In this document: one piece after another, positions 30,011 through 38,335 of the stretch
Position numbering within the stretch: position 1 is the first letter of the stretch
Layout of the letters: the number at the start of each line of letters is the position of its first letter
IMG/VR virus record: IMGVR_UViG_3300033571_013388
Span: 1-64,000 of that record
DNA length: 64,000 nt
Source: a virus
Direction: 5' to 3' (one strand)
Notes under the pieces: model-generated
Told to the model about the DNA's origin: nothing
Databases searched by the model: none
The model's input: only the letters and a program-made list of their open reading frames with translations
Program-made: the position numbers and the translations under genes

Positions 30011-32146
30011 TTAAAAATCCATTGAAAGTTCCATCATTATTGTGTTGCCTGGTAGCAATATAACTGGTCTACTTAATTTACCAATACAAACTAGGTTTTG
30101 TAAATTATCGTAAATACCAACTTCCGTTACTCTAATATTAGGTGGATTGGTTGCTGGGTCAGTACTTCTGGTTGGGTTTGATGTCAGATTGAATAAACTT
30201 GAATTAACTCTGACATCAAAAATAGTTTTATAAATAGTAGCCCCAATATATGTTTCTAAGTTACCATAAAAAAACCTTTCATCACCAAATTGTAAGTTAT
30301 TTGGTTGGTTTATTTGTGGTAAGTTTAATAAAGGAACCAAATTAAATGTTGTTGCGGAAGCCGCTTTTAAACTATCTAAAATAAAACCATTTGTTGCTGG
30401 TGATTGATTTTCTAAAAGTTTAGGGTCAATTGTTTGACCTGTATTTACGGTTATCGCATTGCTTGTAAAATCATACGCTTTCCAAGCTGCTGGGTCTGGT
30501 CTCTGTGTTGAGCCAGATACTACTTGATATAATAACTTAAAATTAGTAGCGTAAAACCCTAAACCGTCATAACCAACATTCTCTATTTTACGCATATATG
30601 GGAGTAAATCTGTACCGTTTATTCTAAAAGCAATATCTTTAGCTGTTGACGTGATATTATCAACTTTAACGTATTGTTGACATGGGAGACTTGTTGTTAA
30701 TCCGCTAACACCACTTACTTCCAAAGAATATGTTAAATACATTGTTTGGTTTGAACCCAAAACACCAGTAGATGTACCACCAGAAGGTGATTGAAGTGTA
30801 GCCGCTAATTCTGGTAATGTCCAATTTCTGTTAGATTTATAAGACATAGCAGCAACGATTTCATCATTATCTATCACAATCATTTTTAATTGTGGAAAAA
30901 CTTTACCCACAACCAATGGTGTTGTGTTTGCTGTTGATATGAATGATGGGTCTTCAATTAAATCAATGTATTCTATATCGCTAGTACCAATTCTTTGTGT
31001 TGACCCACTAGCTATGAAATCCATACCCATTGATGTACCGCTGGCTGTTGCATAACCATCTCTATGGTACATTAAATTAGGCATATGTACTTTAACATAT
31101 TTGTTATTTGTAGCATCTACATAGAAAAATTCACCATATAAATTTGATATAGCGTTGTTTGTATAATGAATTATAGAAATTGATTTTGAGACATCGTCTA
31201 GATAACTAATCCCTGGGTCGTTACATTTTAATTGTGTTTCACTTAAACCACTAGAAACACAAAGATATTCAAAATATGGGTTTTTAGTTCCAAAATATGG
31301 ATATGAACCAAAATAGGTATAATCTTCATGTGTCCCACCTGACATACCAGCTAAGTTTTCACACCAAACATTATTCATGTTCCAAACTGGAACATCATGA
31401 CATGTTACATTTATTGAAGAATTAAAAGATAGCGTTCCAGTATCCCAATATGCTGTTGTAGTACCAGTTGCAATAGTATCATAAATTTCACCACCTCTAT
31501 AAATCAATAATTGGGAAGATTGTGAATCACCAGAAAGATTTGGCAAATTTCTATCCAAAGTTGCTGTATTGCCAGTTAACCCTTGAACTTTAAACCATAA
31601 ATTTGGTGTTGCAATCGTAGTTTCATTAGCTGAAATTGGTCCTACGATTGAATTGGTTAATTTAAGCAGAACTATATCACCAACACTAACAACTGGTGAA
31701 CCACTTAATATTAATGTAGTGGTGCCAGATAAAGTAGAATTTGCAACTGGTTGATAATAAGGTGTTAAAGTTGTTGATAGATTCGTTGTAAAACCTGTTA
31801 TATTGTTTGTGAAAAAACCTCTTTCATCAGCTTGATTGTTTACAATCGCTTTTACAACGTTCATATTTGAGGCATTTATAGCTTGATAGTTTGACGTTGA
31901 TGTGCTAGAGGTGATAAAGCTTTTAATATTTGGTTGTCTATCAACTGGTCTTAAAACTTTACTTGTGGCTGAAAGAGTCACGTTATTAGGGTTTGCATCT
32001 ACTATTGCTTCTCTTTCGTAGTTTATTTCAGAATCTCCAATCGCCCAATAACTAAAGTTCAATTGACCTAAAGAAAGTTGTTCTCTCCCTTTTTCAGTTA
32101 ATTTGACACTCACAAATGGATTCGTGCTTGTAATGATATAGCTCAT
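30011..32146 (-). CDS. Large virion fibre/baseplate-associated protein (711 aa), paralogue of the 400-aa gene
   Basis: The N terminus reads SYIITSTNPFVSVKLTEKGREQLSLGQLNFSYWAIGDSEINYE, and the C terminus TEVGIYDNLQNLVCIGKLSRPV, matching the downstream 400-aa protein. The middle is a long beta-rich region with several Trp/Tyr/His-containing segments (DVPVWNMNNVWCENLAGMSGG). The same pattern is seen in long virion proteins of T4-like phages of marine bacteria. It lies one base from the paralogue. Two GATATTTATA elements precede its start. Confidence 0.65.
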   Translation of the reverse strand: MSYIITSTNPFVSVKLTEKGREQLSLGQLNFSYWAIGDSEINYEREAIVDANPNNVTLSATSKVLRPVDRQPNIKSFITSSTSTSNYQAINASNMNVVKAIVNNQADERGFFTNNITGFTTNLSTTLTPYYQPVANSTLSGTTTLILSGSPVVSVGDIVLLKLTNSIVGPISANETTIATPNLWFKVQGLTGNTATLDRNLPNLSGDSQSSQLLIYRGGEIYDTIATGTTTAYWDTGTLSFNSSINVTCHDVPVWNMNNVWCENLAGMSGGTHEDYTYFGSYPYFGTKNPYFEYLCVSSGLSETQLKCNDPGISYLDDVSKSISIIHYTNNAISNLYGEFFYVDATNNKYVKVHMPNLMYHRDGYATASGTSMGMDFIASGSTQRIGTSDIEYIDLIEDPSFISTANTTPLVVGKVFPQLKMIVIDNDEIVAAMSYKSNRNWTLPELAATLQSPSGGTSTGVLGSNQTMYLTYSLEVSGVSGLTTSLPCQQYVKVDNITSTAKDIAFRINGTDLLPYMRKIENVGYDGLGFYATNFKLLYQVVSGSTQRPDPAAWKAYDFTSNAITVNTGQTIDPKLLENQSPATNGFILDSLKAASATTFNLVPLLNLPQINQPNNLQFGDERFFYGNLETYIGATIYKTIFDVRVNSSLFNLTSNPTRSTDPATNPPNIRVTEVGIYDNLQNLVCIGKLSRPVILLPGNTIMMELSMDF

Positions 32147-32208
32147 ATGTTATAAATATCTTTGTTTTTAGCTTTATTTTAGTTATAAATATCCAATAGT
32201 CAATAATA

Positions 32209-33645
32209 TTAGTATGAATTTATTGAATTTGTTTGTACTATTATTGGTATTGTTTCACTATATGCAATATCAGTAATAACATTACCACAAAGTGCTTCAT
32301 AGTTTTTTTCATTTTTAACTCTATAATATAAAGTCGTTCCGACTGTTCCACTAGCAATAAACGTATCATAATAAAGTGAAATACCTGTAACGTAAGGTTG
32401 AGAAATGCTGCTGTAAAGTGTTGAAAAAGTTTTTCCAGTGCTAACTTCTAACGTAAAGGTACCGTTAGGTTTTTGTGGAGGTGTTGTTATTTGCCACCCA
32501 ACACTAGGATTATTTGTTATCAAACCATTTACTGCTGATACAATTGGGAAATATGCTATTGTAATCAAATCACCTACCAACAAATCACCTTCTAATATTA
32601 TTCTTTTTGGGTTTGATTTTGATTGATAGTAATCGATTCCATTTGCTAGCATAACACCATTTAACATAACCAATATAGAACCACCAGTAGCTGGTGACAC
32701 ACTAGTATAAATTTCATATTTTTGTTTGGTTGTATTATAATACACTGAATTAGAGCCTTCGTTTCCAGTTGAACCGCTGACTATTGATGAAGAAATATCA
32801 ATATTGTCACCAACTAAATTATTTCCACCGTTTGTTGTGTAAATAATGGTAACTATATCACCCTTAACCATAGATGAATTCATAGTTACAAGACTACCAG
32901 AGTAAGTATAATCGTATGTTGGGGCTAATACTAAACCATTTAATGTTATTATAAAAAACCCTTTTACTAAATAAGATACAACAAATGTTGTTTGACCGTT
33001 TTCTGGTAAAAATACTTGTTGAAATAACTGATTTGCTGGAGCCAAATTACTACTATTGTTTAATAATTTTGGCGTTTCAGCACCTTTAAAAGCTATAAAG
33101 TAATAATCAATATTTGAATCATATAACGCATATTCAGTTCCATTTTTATATTGTGCTGTGTCCACTATTTTACCCAATTCACCTAAATATTTTGTTGTTG
33201 CGCTAAAATTATAATAACCCTTAACCAAATAATCACCATCTAAAGCTAAAGAATTAATTGGTATATTTTGCAGTAAAGTTTTGTTACCACCTTTGGTTGT
33301 CAAATTAGAGTTATTGAAGTTTCCAGACCTATATACTGGTGGTTGTGCAAATATATTAGCATTTTCGTTGTACTTATAAATTTCATATCTAAATGTAGCA
33401 CTATTTGCTGTAAAGGTATTTGTATTGGCTGTAAATGTAAATTCTAGGGGTATTTCAGCTTCAGTTGTTATAACATATGTATTACCAGTAGTAACACCAG
33501 AACAATCTATTTTAGAAGCACCACTTAACGTAAACAAGGGTCCCTCAAAAATGTTAATATCCGAACTCATATTAACATTGACGAAGTCCTTGTTTCTAAC
33601 AGCACTATGTTGATTCTGTATGTATATAAGTTCTTGATACCTCAT
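32209..33645 (-). CDS. Virion structural protein (478 aa)
   Basis: The protein is beta-rich, Ser/Thr/Asn-rich and low in charge. It has repeated beta-sandwich-like segments in the middle (QTTFVVSYLVKGFFIITLNGLVLAPTYDYTYSG and later GGSILVMLNGVMLANGIDYYQSKSNP), each with an 'LNG-x-L-x-x-G/P-x-D-Y' core. This is a short repeat common in phage tail fibres and appendages. It probably forms part of a tail fibre or adhesin. No Cys cluster or catalytic motif. One base overlaps the 80-aa gene. Confidence 0.6.
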   Translation of the reverse strand: MRYQELIYIQNQHSAVRNKDFVNVNMSSDINIFEGPLFTLSGASKIDCSGVTTGNTYVITTEAEIPLEFTFTANTNTFTANSATFRYEIYKYNENANIFAQPPVYRSGNFNNSNLTTKGGNKTLLQNIPINSLALDGDYLVKGYYNFSATTKYLGELGKIVDTAQYKNGTEYALYDSNIDYYFIAFKGAETPKLLNNSSNLAPANQLFQQVFLPENGQTTFVVSYLVKGFFIITLNGLVLAPTYDYTYSGSLVTMNSSMVKGDIVTIIYTTNGGNNLVGDNIDISSSIVSGSTGNEGSNSVYYNTTKQKYEIYTSVSPATGGSILVMLNGVMLANGIDYYQSKSNPKRIILEGDLLVGDLITIAYFPIVSAVNGLITNNPSVGWQITTPPQKPNGTFTLEVSTGKTFSTLYSSISQPYVTGISLYYDTFIASGTVGTTLYYRVKNEKNYEALCGNVITDIAYSETIPIIVQTNSINSY

Positions 33646-33887
33646 TAATAATTTATATTTAATGTTGTTACTGTTAAGTTTTTGCTATTTTTTAAACCTA
33701 ATAATAAAGGTTTTGTTAAAGCAAATGCTTGTTCAATTTTAGTAAAATTTTGTAAATAAGCAATCAAACTATATATATTAATATAGTCTTCTTGTTGTAA
33801 TTCAGCCGAAACACCCTTCAAATAAACAACATTACCAGTTGTATTATCATAAATATTACCTTTTATATTTTTAATTAATTGTGGCAT
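33645..33887 (-). CDS. Small structural-operon protein (80 aa)
   Basis: A short protein between two long fibre genes. It has a beta hairpin start (QLIKNIKGNIYDNTTGNVVYLKGV) and a helical middle (EDYINIYSLIAYLQNFTKIEQAF), without signal or membrane segment. It starts 11 bases after the 581-aa repeat fibre and overlaps the 478-aa gene by one base, so it is co-translated. It may be a fibre chaperone or connector, as small genes next to fibres often are, but that is inference. Confidence 0.5.
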   Translation of the reverse strand: MPQLIKNIKGNIYDNTTGNVVYLKGVSAELQQEDYINIYSLIAYLQNFTKIEQAFALTKPLLLGLKNSKNLTVTTLNINY

Positions 33888-33898
33888 GTTATATTAAA

Positions 33899-35644
33899 TT
33901 ACGATAAATCTACCCAAGTTGTTCCGCTAGCGTAACCTTGAAATTTATCAGTTATAGTGTTATATATTATCATACCATTTTCAGGTGTCAGTGCATTTCT
34001 TTGTGTTAAGTCTAATTTTTTAACAACAATAGGGTTAACATAAACTGTATTTGGTAAAGTATTTGTTATATTATTACCCAAAACTATTGTTGTTGTGCCA
34101 CTTGCTGTTGAACCCGTTCCATGCACAAAACTATAATTTCCCAAAGCTGTTGTTCCCCTACCGCCAGCATGACTGGCTATACCTTCTGCTGTTGTGAACA
34201 CACCTTCAGAATGTGAATAATCACCATTAGCCGTTGTGCCAGAACCCTCAGCATGACTAGCATATCCATAAGTTCTATTATTGCTACCTTCAGCGTGACT
34301 GTAAGGCCCTGTAACTTGATTACTCAAGCCTTCACCATGAGCTCCATCACCATAAACAACATTGTTTTGCCCTTCACCATGTGCGTAAAAACCATAAACA
34401 ATAACTTGATAACCTTCAGCATGAGCTCCTACAACTAATGCATTTGTTTCATGACCCTCAGCATGGCTGTAATCGCCTATTGCGTTTGTAACAATACCCT
34501 CCGCATGACTAGCATTACCAATAGCTATTGTGCCAGAACCTTCAGCATGAGCTCCAGTACCAGATGCATTTGTTAAAAAACCCTCAGCATGGCTAGTTAT
34601 GCCACTTGCGATGGTTAAAACCCCCTCGGCATGACTAGATGTGCCAAATGCCGTTGTACCAGACCCCTCGGCATGGCTAGTATTCCCAAATGCTGTTGTA
34701 GAATCACCCTCAGCATGACTAGTTATGCCACTTGCGATGGTTAAAACCCCCTCGGCATGACTAGATGTGCCAAAAGCTGTTGTGCCAGAACCCTCAGCAT
34801 GTGAACCATATTCACCAGAAGCTGTTGTTTGCCAACCTTCAGCATGTGAGCTGTAATTAGCAATAGCTTTGGTTTGATAACCTTCGGCATGCGAATCATC
34901 ACCAATAGCTGTTGTTTGATAACCTTCAGAGTGACTAGCTATGCCAGAAGAAGTTGTTTGAAAGCCCTCGGCATGTGATTGTGGTCCCATGGCTCTTGTT
35001 TGCCAACCTTCAGCATGACTATATACCCCACCAGCTATTGTTGTTCTACCTTCAGCATGACTAGAAGTACCTGAAGCTGTTGTTTGAAAGCCCTCGGCAT
35101 GACTATATAACCCAACAGCTGTTGTCAAATTACCCTCAGCATGACTAGTGTTACCGCTGGCTGTTGTCAAATTACCCTCAGCATGACTAGCACTACCAAT
35201 TGTAATCGTGCCTGAACCTTCGGAATGGCTATCAGCACCTATTGCTGTAGTGTTATTCCCTTCGGCATGACTTGAAGAGCCGAAAGCTGTAGTATTATTA
35301 CCTTCAGCATGACTAGATGAGCCTGAAGCTGTTGTTTGATAACCCTCAGCATGACTACCATTATTACCTGAAGCTAATGTATTTCTACCTTCAGCAACAG
35401 CATAAGTACCAGTTGCGTCTAACCCGCTTGTGTTATTGGCTTTAATTGGAAAGTTTGAACCGTTCCAAGTTGAACCAGAGGTCCAATAATCGCCAGTATT
35501 TATTGATAATAGGTTGACAACCTTTGATAGGGGTAATTTGTAGGAGCTACCAGCTGGGTCTTGTGAGGTATCGCCAGTAACAACAATGTGAATTAAATCT
35601 GTTAAACTTGCTGCTGAATATTCTGTTCTATCTGTTAGTTTCAT
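33899..35644 (-). CDS. Trimeric-adhesin-like fibre with 29 YadA-type head repeats (581 aa)
   Basis: Residues about 85-530 consist of 29 tandem 14-residue units of the form S-H-A-E-G-x-x-T-T-A-x-G-x-x (some SHSEG, AHGEG or SHAGG). This is the signature of the YadA-like head domain (Hep/Hag repeat), a left-handed parallel beta-roll that forms trimers on bacterial adhesins. The N-terminal 80 residues may attach the fibre (TEYSAASLTDLIHIVVTGDTS ... LSKVVNLLSI). The last 55 (LDLTQRNALTPENGMIIYNTITDKF ... TTWVDLS) form a small C-terminal cap that resembles phage tail-fibre ends. It lies in the late operon and probably recognises a host surface component. Confidence 0.8.
   Translation of the reverse strand: MKLTDRTEYSAASLTDLIHIVVTGDTSQDPAGSSYKLPLSKVVNLLSINTGDYWTSGSTWNGSNFPIKANNTSGLDATGTYAVAEGRNTLASGNNGSHAEGYQTTASGSSSHAEGNNTTAFGSSSHAEGNNTTAIGADSHSEGSGTITIGSASHAEGNLTTASGNTSHAEGNLTTAVGLYSHAEGFQTTASGTSSHAEGRTTIAGGVYSHAEGWQTRAMGPQSHAEGFQTTSSGIASHSEGYQTTAIGDDSHAEGYQTKAIANYSSHAEGWQTTASGEYGSHAEGSGTTAFGTSSHAEGVLTIASGITSHAEGDSTTAFGNTSHAEGSGTTAFGTSSHAEGVLTIASGITSHAEGFLTNASGTGAHAEGSGTIAIGNASHAEGIVTNAIGDYSHAEGHETNALVVGAHAEGYQVIVYGFYAHGEGQNNVVYGDGAHGEGLSNQVTGPYSHAEGSNNRTYGYASHAEGSGTTANGDYSHSEGVFTTAEGIASHAGGRGTTALGNYSFVHGTGSTASGTTTIVLGNNITNTLPNTVYVNPIVVKKLDLTQRNALTPENGMIIYNTITDKFQGYASGTTWVDLS
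34593..34774 (-). repeat. Exact internal duplication in the YadA-repeat fibre gene
   Basis: A 56-base stretch (34593-34648) is repeated identically at 34719-34774. The offset is 126 bases, that is three 14-residue repeat units. It marks a recent copy-number change within the fibre gene. Confidence 0.85.
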
Positions 35645-35674
35645 ATTTTTATTTTATAAATATCATTTGTTATG

Positions 35675-38311
35675 TTAAGAAATTTCAACTGGTACTATTT
35701 TATTACAACAATTCCCATCTGTTACTGTCAATGAATATGTTCCAGTCGATAAGAATGTCGCTGTTTGACCTGTATCACCATTATTCCAATCATAATATAT
35801 TGGTGCTGTACCATTTACAACAGTAGCAGTTGCTGTAAATCCTTGTATTGTTATTGTCACACCCAAAGAGCAATCTACTATTACAGTACCTTGAACAGAA
35901 CAACTGGTAGGTGTGATGCTTATAATGTTAACACCACCTATAAATTCGGAACCATGGTTCATTTGTGCTATACATAAAGAATTGCAACTTGATAACTGAG
36001 GTTTGACTATTCTTATAGGTGTTTGACCACTATATGGTAGCATTTGCGTGATTACTTCTACTGATTGACATTGGCCAGAGGTACCATTTATAGGGCTTAA
36101 AACCGTTTCACCACTAAATGGATTCCCACATAATAATGATGTATACTCTCTATATTTAAATTTTTGTTGGTCAAAAATTGTATTTGTATAAACTTTTATA
36201 CTACCCCATATAGTTGTTGATGGGATTACTTGTTCTATTATGTCAACCCAATAATTACCAACCAAACCAGCAAATTGGTCCATGCTATTGTAATTAAAAG
36301 CAGAACTTTGTGACGCACAATATGTCGTACTCTGTACGTATCTGTCATATAGAGCTCTTAAAGTTGGATATGCTGAAATTGTTTGTCTATTTTTTGCATC
36401 TATAAGTTCAGATATGGCATAATATTTAAATTCTTCCAATGTGGTTACAGCTGATAATGGTTGTGTTAACAAATCGTTAAAATCAATTTGGTTATCACCA
36501 CAACAAATTGAAGGTAGTGAGCCCGTATTATTAATGGAATTATCATCCATAAATTGATAAGGGAAACCATCCATAAAATCAAAATAAAAATTATCTTGGA
36601 ATTGCTTATAATTACCACAGGGATTACAAAATGTTTGTCCAGTTAATAAACAAGGATTATCATAAACATAACACCAAACATCTGTTTCTATTGCTGATGC
36701 TATGTTGATATCCAAATCTATTTCTTTTGTATTTATAACCAATCTTTCATCGTTAACATTATAATGTGTTTGACGAATTGGATTTAATCCACTAGGATTA
36801 AAAATTCTAAAATCCCTAGTAACAGGTGTTGAATTATTTAACCATGATTTTTTATTATCAATGACTTTTTCTATTTTAAATCCTGGGCATTCTGTAACAA
36901 AAATATTGGTGCTTTTTAAAGTCGAACAATTTTTGTTTAATTTTATATTGTCAATTAAAATACAAATATCACCACATGTGTGATTTAATTTTAGATTTAT
37001 TTTAATTTTTTGATTGGTTATTGCTGATAATACAAATGAATCATTTATTATTGTATTAAAAGTAGACCAATCTGATGTAAATGAATTAGTTGGTAGACTA
37101 CTAGTAAACGTATTTATATCAGCTGTTGTATTTTGTAACCCAGATTGTGTAAATAATTCTTGAGCTAAATTATCAGCAACTGCATCACATGTTGTTGTAT
37201 TTTGACCTATTAATTGACCAGTGTTTAAATACATTGGTTGACAATCTGAACCGCCACAAACATAAAAACCACTTGGTGAGTTTGATAATAGATAATTATA
37301 TAAATTACCAGCACCTATTGGTGGGAAAAACGAATTGTCTTCATATACAACAACATATGTTCCACCACTATCAACACTAAGTGTCATTGATACATCCAGA
37401 GCTTCAAACATATCTACTGGGTTGGTACAGTTTGTATTTGTAGAAGTAGTGGCTGTCAAAACTGCTAATTCAGAATATAGATTTTGCAATTCGTTACCAC
37501 AATCAATTTGTTGTTGTAATGAATTAGCTAAGCTTATTTCTAATGTTGTTCTGACCCCAAATGAAATTGAACATGCTGATAATAACGCTTGACCACCATT
37601 TGCAACAACTGATTGAGATTGAGTATATAATTGATTTACATCATCACAATTATACGAGTTTGCGTCACCGTTTATAAAATTTTCATAATTAACAGGTCCT
37701 AATATTGTAGCCCAAGCACTTAAACCAGCTGGTTCAGTAATACAGAAAGTTGGGTTTGCTAATGTTATACATTCAACAGAATAAGGTGTTGTATTTGTCG
37801 CAGCTGTTAAAAAATTAATTGTATTTTGTATTGTGCTACAAGCAACTTCTTGATTTTGAATCTCTGTTTGAATTTGTATTATTTGGTTTAAAATGTCCTG
37901 ACTATAGGTTGGGTCTGGTGAATTTTGAGAAGAGATTAAAAAATTATTTAGTGTTTCGCATTTTATTTTAAACAAATAATCAAACTCTACATTTAATTCA
38001 CAAATTTGGTTTGGGCTTACATTAAATATGACACCATCATTTCCAACTGGGTTTAATTCTATATTAAATGTGTTTTCAATACTACAGTCTGGTTTAACTG
38101 ACCATAGACATTTTTGATTTTCAGCATCAAAAGTATAACCCAAAAATTCACAACAATAACTAGTTAAATGAACAGGTACCAAATTACCAACAAAATTCGA
38201 ATTATATACATATATAGAAACAGAACCATCTTGGTTTTCAGTCAATAAACCACCGTTATTGTCTAAATACCTTTTGCTATAACAACCATTTGGGCCTATT
38301 CCGTTTGGCAT
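35675..38311 (-). CDS. Large Cys-rich virion protein with SprB-like C-terminal repeat (878 aa)
   Basis: The N terminus starts MPNGIGPNGCYSKRYLDNNGG. Many Cys residues are spread over the sequence, in pairs such as CYVYDNPCLL, CNPCGNY and CCGDNQ. The C-terminal ~75 residues (GFTATATVVNGTAPIYYDWNNGDTGQTATFLSTGTYSLTVTDGNCC) match one SprB-type immunoglobulin-like repeat, a module best known from gliding adhesins of flavobacteria. A large host-recognition or appendage protein is likely. Helical elements near 630-700 (LEEFKYYAISELIDAKNRQ, DRYVQSTTYCAS) recur in such phages. It precedes the YadA-repeat fibre by 30 bases. Confidence 0.6.
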   Translation of the reverse strand: MPNGIGPNGCYSKRYLDNNGGLLTENQDGSVSIYVYNSNFVGNLVPVHLTSYCCEFLGYTFDAENQKCLWSVKPDCSIENTFNIELNPVGNDGVIFNVSPNQICELNVEFDYLFKIKCETLNNFLISSQNSPDPTYSQDILNQIIQIQTEIQNQEVACSTIQNTINFLTAATNTTPYSVECITLANPTFCITEPAGLSAWATILGPVNYENFINGDANSYNCDDVNQLYTQSQSVVANGGQALLSACSISFGVRTTLEISLANSLQQQIDCGNELQNLYSELAVLTATTSTNTNCTNPVDMFEALDVSMTLSVDSGGTYVVVYEDNSFFPPIGAGNLYNYLLSNSPSGFYVCGGSDCQPMYLNTGQLIGQNTTTCDAVADNLAQELFTQSGLQNTTADINTFTSSLPTNSFTSDWSTFNTIINDSFVLSAITNQKIKINLKLNHTCGDICILIDNIKLNKNCSTLKSTNIFVTECPGFKIEKVIDNKKSWLNNSTPVTRDFRIFNPSGLNPIRQTHYNVNDERLVINTKEIDLDINIASAIETDVWCYVYDNPCLLTGQTFCNPCGNYKQFQDNFYFDFMDGFPYQFMDDNSINNTGSLPSICCGDNQIDFNDLLTQPLSAVTTLEEFKYYAISELIDAKNRQTISAYPTLRALYDRYVQSTTYCASQSSAFNYNSMDQFAGLVGNYWVDIIEQVIPSTTIWGSIKVYTNTIFDQQKFKYREYTSLLCGNPFSGETVLSPINGTSGQCQSVEVITQMLPYSGQTPIRIVKPQLSSCNSLCIAQMNHGSEFIGGVNIISITPTSCSVQGTVIVDCSLGVTITIQGFTATATVVNGTAPIYYDWNNGDTGQTATFLSTGTYSLTVTDGNCCNKIVPVEIS

Positions 38312-38335
38312 TTTTTTTTATATTATTAATTTATG

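Noticed and set aside
33899-35644. Regularly spaced repeats resembling a CRISPR array
   Set aside because: The spacing is 42 bases throughout, the units stay in one long reading frame, and they encode a clear YadA-type protein repeat.
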